A DNA stretch of 5,901 nt from Fidelibacterota bacterium (lineage in GTDB: Bacteria; Fidelibacterota; UBA2242), in NCBI GenBank assembly GCA_023229045.1, contig JALOAB010000141.1:1-5901 (forward strand), in the 5' to 3' direction. Shown here in pieces: positions 1 through 5,747 of this stretch; within the stretch, counting starts at the first letter, position 1, and each line of letters begins with the position of its first letter. Made by a program: the position numbers and the translations under genes. A model generated the notes under the pieces. The model searched no databases. It had not been told where the DNA came from and was given only the letters and a program-made list of their open reading frames with translations.

Positions 1-2
1 TC

Positions 3-1865
3 GAGCCGGTGCTGGCCATGATTCCCGATGCCGATAAGGTTGGCCAGATCAGGATGATGAACGACTACATTCAAAAACGGTTCAATTATCCGGCAAAGGG
101 GCTCTGGTTGACCGAGCGGGTCTGGGAACCACATCTCGCCAAACCAATTGCCGAAGCCGGGATTAAGTACATCACCGTTGATGATTATCATTTTCTAAGC
201 AATGGCAAACAGGAAAGCGAACTCACCGGTCATTTTCTGACGGAAGAGCAGGGGAAAACGCTTGGTATTTTTCCGATCAGTCAACGTCTGCGCTACACGA
301 TTCCTTTTCAGGAGCCACAGGCAACCATCGATCATTTGGCAAAATTTGCCACCGAAGACGGTCAAACCGTCGTCGTTATGGCTGACGATGGCGAGAAATT
401 CGGAGTCTGGCCGGGTACTCATGAGCAGGTTTTTACCAAAGGCTGGTTGCGGGATTTTTTCACAGCTTTGCGCAAGAACAGTGAATGGTTGAAAACCCTG
501 ACTTTTGCCGAATGGTATGAAAAACATCCGCCCAAGGGGCGCATTTACCTGCCGAGCGCCTCCTATTTTGAAATGAGCGAATGGTCTCTGCCGTGGGCGG
601 CGGGCGAGAAGTTTGCCGACCTGGTCCACGAATTCGAACATAAAAATCGGATCGAAGAAGCCCGTCCGTTTATCAAGGGCGGCATCTGGCGCAATTTCCT
701 TTTCAAGTACGACGAGAGTAACTGGATGCAGAAGAAAATGCTAAATCTCTCGGAGCGAATAAACCGGGTTAATGTTAAAGAATTGACTGACAGTCAGCGC
801 CGCGAACTCGAACAGGTGCGTCTGCACCTCTGGCGTGGCACCTGCAACTGCGCCTACTGGCATGGCATTTTTGGCGGGCTGTACCTGCCACACCTGCGTC
901 ATGCGATTTACTCCGAACTCCTGACCGGTGAACGCCTGCTGAATAAAATTCTGGGTGCGAAAGGTTTCCGGGCGGAAGTTTTTGATTTTGACGCCGATGG
1001 CGAAGACGAGATTGTCGTCGATTACGGTAATCTGCATACCATCATCGCACCGCATCGCGGCGGCATGCTAGCGGAATTGTCGTTAATGGATAAATCCTTT
1101 AACCTGTTGAATAATATTCAGCGTTATCGGGAATCATATCATCGCAAAGTGGTCCTGGCTGACAGCGGAGAAAATTCCAATACCAGCGGCAGTATCCACG
1201 ACCTGGTGCTTTCCAAAGAAAAAGGGCTTGAAAAATATCTCAAATATGATAAATATCCGCGCAAGACCTTAGTGGATCATATCATCCATCCGGCTATCTC
1301 GCTGGAAAAATTCCGTGACGGCGAATATTTTGAGGACAGTGACTTTATTATGGGTCGCTATCACGCCGAGCTCGATGAAAAATCGCGTACGCTAACGCTT
1401 AACCGACAAGGTTGGATTAACTGGCAGAAGTTTGAAATTATCAAGGCAATAGTATTTGACAAATCATCTCTGAAAATCACTTACACTTTGACTAACGCCA
1501 ACGCCCGCGAAAATGTTTTTCGCTTTGGACCGGAGTTTAATTTCGCGCTACTGGGCGGCGATTCGCCGGACCGCTATTACATTGCTGACGGCGAAAAGAC
1601 CGCCGAGCCGGCGCTGAACTCGACGGGTGTTTTAGCCCGAATCAAGGCGCTGGGCGTCGTCAATGAATGGGACAAATTCAAAGCCGAAGTAATTGTACCG
1701 CAAGCCACCGAATTCTGGCGTTTCCCGGTTGAGACCGTATCGCTCTCCGAGGCCGGATTCGAGCGGATTTACCAGAGTTCGGTGATTATCCCGTGGTTCG
1801 ATGTCAGATTGAAAGCAGGGGAGACGGTCACATATAATATCGATTTAGTGATGTCCAGTCTATAG
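3..1865 (+). CDS. GH57 4-alpha-glucanotransferase / alpha-amylase, 5' end missing
   Basis: Family GH57 retaining enzyme that cleaves alpha-1,4-glucans and transfers the glucan to another chain or to water; expected in the cytoplasm, in maltodextrin/glycogen metabolism. The frame is already open at position 3 (E-P, then GTG at 9), so GTG 9 is an internal Val codon and the true start lies upstream. Numbering from GTG 9, the nucleophile Glu is E36 in WLTERVWEP and the acid/base Asp is D127 in ADDGEKFG. In Thermococcus litoralis 4-alpha-glucanotransferase these are E123 and D214; both are offset by 87, so the catalytic barrel aligns without net indels and about 85 N-terminal residues are missing. 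The central domain (DUF1925 type) carries YWHGIFGGLYLPHLR at about 283-297. Residues of about 312-617 form the C-terminal beta-sandwich (DUF1926 type), and the gene ends at a TAG. Estimated full length is about 705 residues against 659 for the archaeal enzyme. Transferase versus amylase activity cannot be decided from sequence; family membership is secure. Confidence 0.95.
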   Translation, partial: EPVLAMIPDADKVGQIRMMNDYIQKRFNYPAKGLWLTERVWEPHLAKPIAEAGIKYITVDDYHFLSNGKQESELTGHFLTEEQGKTLGIFPISQRLRYTIPFQEPQATIDHLAKFATEDGQTVVVMADDGEKFGVWPGTHEQVFTKGWLRDFFTALRKNSEWLKTLTFAEWYEKHPPKGRIYLPSASYFEMSEWSLPWAAGEKFADLVHEFEHKNRIEEARPFIKGGIWRNFLFKYDESNWMQKKMLNLSERINRVNVKELTDSQRRELEQVRLHLWRGTCNCAYWHGIFGGLYLPHLRHAIYSELLTGERLLNKILGAKGFRAEVFDFDADGEDEIVVDYGNLHTIIAPHRGGMLAELSLMDKSFNLLNNIQRYRESYHRKVVLADSGENSNTSGSIHDLVLSKEKGLEKYLKYDKYPRKTLVDHIIHPAISLEKFRDGEYFEDSDFIMGRYHAELDEKSRTLTLNRQGWINWQKFEIIKAIVFDKSSLKITYTLTNANARENVFRFGPEFNFALLGGDSPDRYYIADGEKTAEPALNSTGVLARIKALGVVNEWDKFKAEVIVPQATEFWRFPVETVSLSEAGFERIYQSSVIIPWFDVRLKAGETVTYNIDLVMSSL

Positions 1866-1889
1866 ACAAGTAGCCAATTATTTCAAATA

Positions 1890-1919
1890 AAAACGGGGCT
1901 GAAGATTCAGCCCCGTTTT
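1890..1919. terminator. Bidirectional intrinsic terminator between convergent genes
   Basis: Perfect 13-bp stem: AAAACGGGGCTGA (1890-1902) pairs with TCAGCCCCGTTTT (1907-1919) around a 4-base loop. On the plus strand the stem runs into TTTTATTT after the GC core. On the minus strand the same core is followed by TTTTTATTT. It starts 24 bases after the GH57 stop and lies 77 bases past the stop of the minus-strand gene ending at 1997, so it can end transcription from both sides. Confidence 0.9.
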
Positions 1920-1996
1920 ATTTGGATATAACCTATTAATCGAAGCCCGATAATTCACCGGACTACTTGATTATTTTTCGTGATTATTCAATCCAA

Positions 1997-3214
1997 TTAT
2001 TGCTTTAGATTGAAGTGCAATTTGGGTTCTTGTCCGGATTTATTTTCGGAAGCAAAGAAAGCGGCGTCAATCGCTCCGAGCGGGCGGATCAGCAGTCCCC
2101 TGGTTGTCCCATCGAGTAAACGTTGCATAACTGGCTTTGAAATCGTGATGAAAAATTTACCGCCGGATACGACGGTTAGATCCGCATCATAAATCATCTG
2201 AGTATTGAAAACTGCGGCATATGTTTTTCCCTGCGTGAAATTGTCATAGGTAACTTTTTCCTGATCCCACTCCGGGTCGCCGCTCAAGATTTCTATCACC
2301 CGAATTTTACCCAATTCCATCCCGAAATCCGCGCCGTAGACCTCGCAATAATTGCCCCCATTAGCCAGCGCCAGCGTCGTGAGTTCCAGCAAACCAGCCT
2401 GATCGACTTTGCGGCCTTTGAATTTTCTTAAATCCCATTTTAAAATCGCCCATTGATTGCCGGAAACTGAAAATCCATTGGCATCGCCATTGGGCGTCTT
2501 GATCCGCCAGTCATTGAAATTTATACCCGGAAAATCCGAATTTATCAGACAATCGTGAGCCACATTCAGATGATACGAAAAAGTGTTCGCATCCGGGATC
2601 GGTGGGTGATAGGGAACCGCCTCACCTTTATCGAGCCCGGCTGTTTTAACATTTACCACATCAGCGCGATAATAATCAATATCGACGTAATATTTGTCCC
2701 ATCCCAGATCAGTCGCGTCCAACTGCACATATAATGTATCGCCGGGTCTGACGTTCAGATTTTTGGTAGTGTAACTTATGACGTGCCAATTGGATATATC
2801 GGGAATATCGAATTCCATCAGGTGTTCATGAAAATTAGTCGTGCGCTGGGTGTTTATCATAAAGTTCAGACGGCGTGGCGCCGCACTTAGGCGCACCTTG
2901 GCTTCCACCCGCAGTTCGTAAGCGGGATCCTGCAATTTTCTGAGATCGACAAAACCCGAAATATCGCGCTTGATGATCGTCCACCACACGTTATATTTAT
3001 CTTTGGTAGCATCGATCCGAATGCGGGCATATCCATCCATCTGCACCAGGTCCATGCTCACGTTGCCGTCGCCGGTAAAGAAAAACCAGCCCTCGATTTT
3101 ATCTTTATTGAAATCGTCATAAAACTGGGCTCGGCTGATTCCTGCGATTAGAAGTAATACAAGGCATAATCGGAACTTTTTAGGATTGATCGGCATCAGC
3201 GAGTTTTCTTTCAT
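1997..3214 (-). CDS. Secreted beta-rich protein of unknown function, DNRLRE/CBM96-like C-terminal half
   Basis: 405 residues, not recognised as a named protein. A basic segment plus hydrophobic core (about residues 12-26) ending ISRA|QF gives a signal peptidase I site after A29; C17 sits at the front of the core, so this is not a lipoprotein. The mature N-terminal half (about 30-190) opens with YDDFNKDKIEGW and alternates beta-strand-like segments, as in jelly-roll carbohydrate-binding modules. The second half (about 215-405) contains ILKWDLRKFKGRKVDQAGLL, then DPEWDQEKVTYDN and GLLIRPLG near the end, resembling DNRLRE/CBM96-type domains (inference from memory of the pattern). No catalytic motif and no T9SS C-terminal domain is seen, so export beyond the periplasm is uncertain. 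ATG 3214 has only a weak SD (AAGATAG). An alternative ATG at codon 7 (3194-3196) would give a more typical signal peptide and is preceded by AAAGAAAA. It lies 91 bases after the four-helix protein gene with no clear terminator between, so co-transcription is possible. Confidence 0.85.
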   Translation of the reverse strand: MKENSLMPINPKKFRLCLVLLLIAGISRAQFYDDFNKDKIEGWFFFTGDGNVSMDLVQMDGYARIRIDATKDKYNVWWTIIKRDISGFVDLRKLQDPAYELRVEAKVRLSAAPRRLNFMINTQRTTNFHEHLMEFDIPDISNWHVISYTTKNLNVRPGDTLYVQLDATDLGWDKYYVDIDYYRADVVNVKTAGLDKGEAVPYHPPIPDANTFSYHLNVAHDCLINSDFPGINFNDWRIKTPNGDANGFSVSGNQWAILKWDLRKFKGRKVDQAGLLELTTLALANGGNYCEVYGADFGMELGKIRVIEILSGDPEWDQEKVTYDNFTQGKTYAAVFNTQMIYDADLTVVSGGKFFITISKPVMQRLLDGTTRGLLIRPLGAIDAAFFASENKSGQEPKLHFNLKQ

Positions 3215-3305
3215 TTTCTATCTTAAAAATCAGGATAATATAGGAAAAATTCGTCCTTTTGCTACGATTATGTATTGTCCCCGATAATAGGAAATGGAAT
3301 CGTCC

Positions 3306-3680
3306 TTAAACGAAAAATCCAAAATAGCCTATCAACAGCCCGAAAATTAACATAAAGAGCCCCCAAAGCCGGTTGTCTTTAATCAATCCTTTCATAAAGA
3401 AAAGAGATTTGGGAATGATTACAACGCTCACTCCGCCAACCAGCATAATCCATGAAATGATCGTGATTATGACCCGCCAGTTGCCAACCCAGATGTTATG
3501 ATAGGTAACCAAAATCATCCCCAATATAATTGCGACACAGCCGGACACGAATGTCAAAGCCGGCGATTTTTCGAATTCGATGACGAAATCACTCATCTTA
3601 AACGTGCCGATCAGGACTGCAATTCCGGATGAGATATAAATGACGGCTAAAATTTTCGCGATTAATATGGATGGTTCCAT
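3306..3680 (-). CDS. Small four-helix integral membrane protein, function unknown
   Basis: 124 residues, almost entirely hydrophobic. Four predicted transmembrane segments lie at about 5-27, 41-60, 68-90 and 104-123, joined by short polar loops (KMSDFVIEFEKSP; HNIWVGNW; PKSLFFMKGLIKDNR). The HNxWVxxW motif at the start of the third helix resembles a motif I recall from small bacterial hypothetical membrane proteins, but I cannot name a family or role. There is no signal peptide and no enzymatic motif. The ATG at 3680 is well supported by an SD sequence, GAGAGGAG, 8 bases upstream. It stands alone between two intergenic gaps (253 bases upstream, 91 downstream) and probably has its own promoter, although no convincing box was found. 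The four-helix topology suggests a scaffold or small-molecule membrane role; this is only a guess. Confidence 0.85.
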   Translation of the reverse strand: MEPSILIAKILAVIYISSGIAVLIGTFKMSDFVIEFEKSPALTFVSGCVAIILGMILVTYHNIWVGNWRVIITIISWIMLVGGVSVVIIPKSLFFMKGLIKDNRLWGLFMLIFGLLIGYFGFFV

Positions 3681-3688
3681 AATAAATA

Positions 3689-3696
3689 CTCCTCTC
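3689..3696 (-). promoter_or_regulatory. Strong Shine-Dalgarno, GAGAGGAG
   Basis: GAGAGGAG on the minus strand lies 8 bases before ATG 3680 and fixes that start. It is the strongest SD in the window and shows that the host uses anti-SD pairing for at least some genes. Confidence 0.8.
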
Positions 3697-3823
3697 TATA
3701 GTTAGTCAATAATCCTCAACTTCTACTATTTATAATAATGCTGAATTTTACAGACTTATGGATAAGCGATAGCCCTACCAGAGCTCAAAATGCTCTTCTT
3801 CTGTTTTTCAAAAATCCTATTCG

Positions 3824-3920
3824 ATCCCGACTCCGTCGGGATACCCCAAATTGTCAAATACACACAGGGCATCCCGATAGCGAAGTTGAACGAAGTGAAA
3901 TCCCGTACTTCTGTCGGGCC
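3824..3920. repeat. Nested inverted repeats, probable dispersed intergenic repeat element
   Basis: Just after the FISUMP stop the spacer turns GC-rich and palindromic. ATCCCGAC (3824-3831) and GTCGGGAT (3835-3842) form a perfect 8-bp stem with a 3-base loop. TCGGGATACCC (3836-3846) can instead pair with GGGCATCCCGA (3867-3877), an 11-bp stem with one G-U pair on the transcribed strand, using one of the same arms. CCCG (3902-3905) and CGGG (3915-3918) form a third small hairpin. Between them lies an imperfect tandem repeat, CGAAGTTGAA then CGAAGTGAA (3881-3899). The CCCGA/TCGGG hairpins joined by 'GAACGAAGTGAAAT' resemble intergenic repeats I recall as frequent in FCB genomes. There is no canonical U-run directly after the 8-bp stem (the minus strand has GGATTTTTG 8 bases later), so it would be a weak terminator for the operon at best. 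Confidence 0.6.
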
Positions 3921-3933
3921 GTATCGGAATCGT

Positions 3934-4686
3934 CTAATCCCTCACCAAACGCACCGAAAACCCCCAGGGCTTGTTGTCGTTGTACCGGTTGATATCGTCA
4001 TGGCCGTAGTACAATGCCCGTCTCCACGCACTGCCACCATCGCACTCCGTGGATGACCAGAAGAGGGCGCTGTAACCCTCCACCAGACTGCCGAAGGTAC
4101 CATTATAGCCGCGGAGGCCCGCGGGCAACGCGGTAAAACCACTTTCGTTAGTGGCGCCCTCATTGGGACTAGCCCAGTAAGTTGTTCCGGTTGCTTTCAG
4201 TTTGCCGCCGGCTACATCGAATCCACCAAGGTAATTAACCAATGTATCCCACTCGGCATCACTCGGCACATGCCAGCCTTCCGGTGCGATATTGCGGCTG
4301 TCAGTTACCGCAAACCAATTATAAAGCCGACCATAAATCTCTGCATTACTCGAATTGTTATCATAATTACAGTAAGCTCCAGTAGTGAGAGCGTTCCATT
4401 CTGTTGCATCGGTAACATTTGGTATTGGATCACCATTACGATAATGCGTCACCTTCAGGTTTTCAGCTAACCAACATTGATCACCAATTTGAATTATTTT
4501 ATAGACATTACTATCAATATCGACAACATTATTTTTAAAATTTATACTATCAATTTGAGAGACAGCCAATTTTACAATATTTCCGTCAGATAGATAAATC
4601 ATCATACCTTTTAATTGCCCAAATGCCATTTGCACTGTCAAAACCATAATCAATAGTAAATAACTTTTTATCTTTTTACCGTACAT
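3934..4686 (-). CDS. Exported FISUMP-domain protein (Fibrobacter succinogenes major paralogous domain)
   Basis: 250 residues. The signal peptide is about 1-23 (KKIKSYLLLIMVLTVQMAFG|Q) with no lipobox cysteine. Residues 28-50 form a short beta-rich stretch, MMIYLSDGNIVKLAVSQIDSINF by position, ending in IDSINF. The FISUMP domain covers about 60-250 with its hallmarks: IGDQCWLAENLK (67-78), YGRLYNWFAV (118-127), APEGWHVPSDAEW (134-146), YLGG...AGGKLKATG, FTALPAGLRG, FWSST and the terminal GFSVRLVRD. The domain is characteristic of expanded paralogous exported proteins in FCB bacteria; its biochemical role is unknown to me. No C-terminal sorting domain is present, so its final location is uncertain. 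It is the second gene of an operon: ATG 4686 follows the stop of the T9SS-sorted gene by 12 bases, and its SD overlaps that stop. Composition is odd: the 5' third is very AT-rich and the 3' half GC-rich. Confidence 0.92.
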   Translation of the reverse strand: MYGKKIKSYLLLIMVLTVQMAFGQLKGMMIYLSDGNIVKLAVSQIDSINFKNNVVDIDSNVYKIIQIGDQCWLAENLKVTHYRNGDPIPNVTDATEWNALTTGAYCNYDNNSSNAEIYGRLYNWFAVTDSRNIAPEGWHVPSDAEWDTLVNYLGGFDVAGGKLKATGTTYWASPNEGATNESGFTALPAGLRGYNGTFGSLVEGYSALFWSSTECDGGSAWRRALYYGHDDINRYNDNKPWGFSVRLVRD

Positions 4687-4692
4687 TTCTGT

Positions 4693-4700
4693 CCCCTTCT
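4693..4700 (-). promoter_or_regulatory. SD of the FISUMP gene, overlapping the upstream stop codon
   Basis: AGAAGGGG on the minus strand lies 6 bases before ATG 4686. Its first two bases belong to the TAG stop (4699-4701) of the preceding gene. Ribosomes ending on the first gene would sit on this site, which suggests translational coupling and supports the ATG at 4686. Confidence 0.75.
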
Positions 4701-5514
4701 ATTTTACCAATAACATTTTAATTAATTTCGTATGACTACCCGATGTAAATTTGCAAAAGTACACCCCGCTGGACAGTTGAGAACCATCGAATTTTATTTC
4801 GTACCGGCCGGGTTGCTGGTTTGTATTCACCAGGATATCCACCTCTTTACCCAGCATATCATAAATTATCATCGTCGTAAGACCTTGTTCGGCGATTTCA
4901 TAGGAAATAGTCGTGACCGGATTGAATGGGTTGGGATAATTGTTGTGAATTCGAAATACCGCAGGAATTGTCTTTGCTTTGTCGACCACGGAAATTTCCG
5001 GACTGTATTCATGACTCCCGTCATAATCGATCTGTTTCAACCGGTATTTCAGGTTCTGAAATTTCCAAGCTTTTTCGTCAATGAAGGCATAGAAATTTGC
5101 GTTAGTACAACTGCCGTTACCTTCCCTGAAACCGATCTTCGTCCATTCGGAAATGTCGTCAGATATTCGCTCGATCTCAAAGCCGTAGTTGTTGACTTCC
5201 GAGGCGGTTTCCCAGCTGATTCGAACATCATCACCGCTCTGGATTGCCCTGAAATTCTGAAGTTCAACCGGTAGCGATTGATCTCCGAGCGCTTCCGAAT
5301 CAAAGGTAATTTTCAGAATTTCATCCAGGTTTTCCGAATCAGTGCCACCGCTCGTCAACTCAAAATTGATGACCGTTCCTTCGGCATTGAAGGTGATTTT
5401 AGAAATATCATCCAGCAAACCATGTTTGGTGGTTGAGGTCAATTGGACATTGATGTAATCCTGACAGAAGACATTGGTTGAGATGACCATCAGAATTACA
5501 ATAAGTCGTTTCAT
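4699..5514 (-). CDS. T9SS type A sorting domain protein with FN3-like domain and N-terminal repeats
   Basis: 271 residues. The signal peptide is about 1-17 (MKRLIVILMVISTNVFC|QD); the residues before C17 do not fit a lipobox. Residues 20-71 hold two copies of a roughly 29-residue unit: INVQLTS...DDISKITF (21-42) and INFELTS...DEILKITF (49-71). Residues of about 82-185 match the FN3-like module that usually precedes T9SS tails: PVELQNF, ISWETASEVNNYGFEIER, then YRLKQIDYDGSHEYS. The C-terminal 83 residues (189-271) are a type A sorting domain: NNYPNPFNP, then TTISYEI, IYDMLGKEV, LSSGVYFCKF and a basic LIKMLLVK end. The expected route is Sec export, then outer-membrane passage by T9SS with tail removal, leaving a small surface or released protein of about 170 residues. 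No enzymatic domain is present. The start is supported by AGGA 10 bases upstream. It heads the operon with the FISUMP gene. Confidence 0.93.
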   Translation of the reverse strand: MKRLIVILMVISTNVFCQDYINVQLTSTTKHGLLDDISKITFNAEGTVINFELTSGGTDSENLDEILKITFDSEALGDQSLPVELQNFRAIQSGDDVRISWETASEVNNYGFEIERISDDISEWTKIGFREGNGSCTNANFYAFIDEKAWKFQNLKYRLKQIDYDGSHEYSPEISVVDKAKTIPAVFRIHNNYPNPFNPVTTISYEIAEQGLTTMIIYDMLGKEVDILVNTNQQPGRYEIKFDGSQLSSGVYFCKFTSGSHTKLIKMLLVK

Positions 5515-5524
5515 ATTCGTATTA

Positions 5525-5528
5525 TCCT
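5525..5528 (-). promoter_or_regulatory. Weak SD of the T9SS-sorted gene
   Basis: AGGA (within TATAGGAT on the minus strand) lies 10 bases before ATG 5514. The spacing is long and the match short, so it is only modest support for the start; no better in-frame start is nearby. Confidence 0.4.
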
Positions 5529-5553
5529 ATATCATTTGTTATACGCTGAAGGG

Positions 5554-5561
5554 CAAATATA
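5554..5561 (-). promoter_or_regulatory. Possible Bacteroidota-type -7 promoter box
   Basis: TATATTTG on the minus strand is an exact match to the TAnnTTTG -7 consensus described for Bacteroides/Flavobacterium promoters. Initiation about 7 bases downstream would give a leader of roughly 33 bases before ATG 5514. No TTG -33 element is found at the usual 17-23 base spacing (the nearest upstream TTG is 32 bases away), and the surroundings are only about 20% GC, so a chance match is possible. Confidence 0.35.
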
Positions 5562-5651
5562 ATTTGCGTTTGTGAATTTTAAAAATAAAAAACCAAAAGA
5601 TTGAAAATACTAAACAGATTTTAAGAAAGTGCTGACCTATAAGTCAGTATG

Positions 5652-5747
5652 TTATTGCTTTCTTTGTAATGGCTTAATTTTTTTCTTGATGAGATATTCT
5701 TCAAAACCGCCTTGTTGCAACTCTTTTATCAAAGGAATATAGGTCAA
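5652..5747 (-). CDS. Possible 31-codon small ORF overlapping the stop of the upstream gene
   Basis: On the minus strand a TTG at 5747-5745 overlaps the TGA of the CPBP-like gene as TTGA, the geometry of translationally coupled genes. It opens 31 codons, reading (M/L)TYIPLIKELQQGGFEEY and then a lysine-rich end, closed by TAA at 5654-5652. The composition (amphipathic, KELQQGGFEEYL) looks protein-like rather than random. Against it: TTG is a rare start, there is no SD in front of it, the frame is closed by TAA codons just upstream, and the length is within chance for this AT-rich gap. It could instead be a remnant of a decayed gene. I recognise no family. Confidence 0.18.
   Translation of the reverse strand: MTYIPLIKELQQGGFEEYLIKKKIKPLQRKQ

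Noticed and set aside
9..11. GTG as start codon of the GH57 gene
   Set aside because: The frame is open upstream to the window edge with E-P before it, and about 85 residues including the first GH57 motifs would be missing; it is an internal Val.
195..1055. Minus-strand open frames at 195-641 and 741-1055, and the plus frame at 262-492, inside the GH57 gene
   Set aside because: They overlap a gene with clear conserved motifs in its own frame and show no recognisable domain themselves.
3249..3307. Direct repeat ATTCGTCCTT (3249-3258) / AATCGTCCTT (3298-3307)
   Set aside because: Two 10-mers with one mismatch, no symmetry, and one copy runs into a stop codon; expected by chance.
3780..3796. 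AGAGC/GCTCT inverted repeat
   Set aside because: Only 5 bp, with a 7-base loop; no supporting context.
3738..4163. Plus-strand frames at 3738-3992 and 3790-4056 and the minus frame at 3942-4163
   Set aside because: Low-complexity, Pro/Arg/Thr-rich translations of the hairpin region and of the GC-rich part of the FISUMP gene in wrong frames.
4732..5303. Plus-strand frame at 4732-5274 and minus frame at 5049-5303
   Set aside because: Antisense or shifted shadows of the T9SS-sorted gene, whose FN3-like and sorting-domain motifs are unambiguous in the 4699-5514 frame.
5623..5664. Interrupted hairpin (AAGAAAG/CTTTCTT outer, CTGAC/GTCAG inner) in the AT-rich gap as a terminator of the CPBP-like gene
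   Set aside because: The two stems are separated by unequal internal loops (2 and 10 bases) and no U-run follows on the minus strand; too weak to call.
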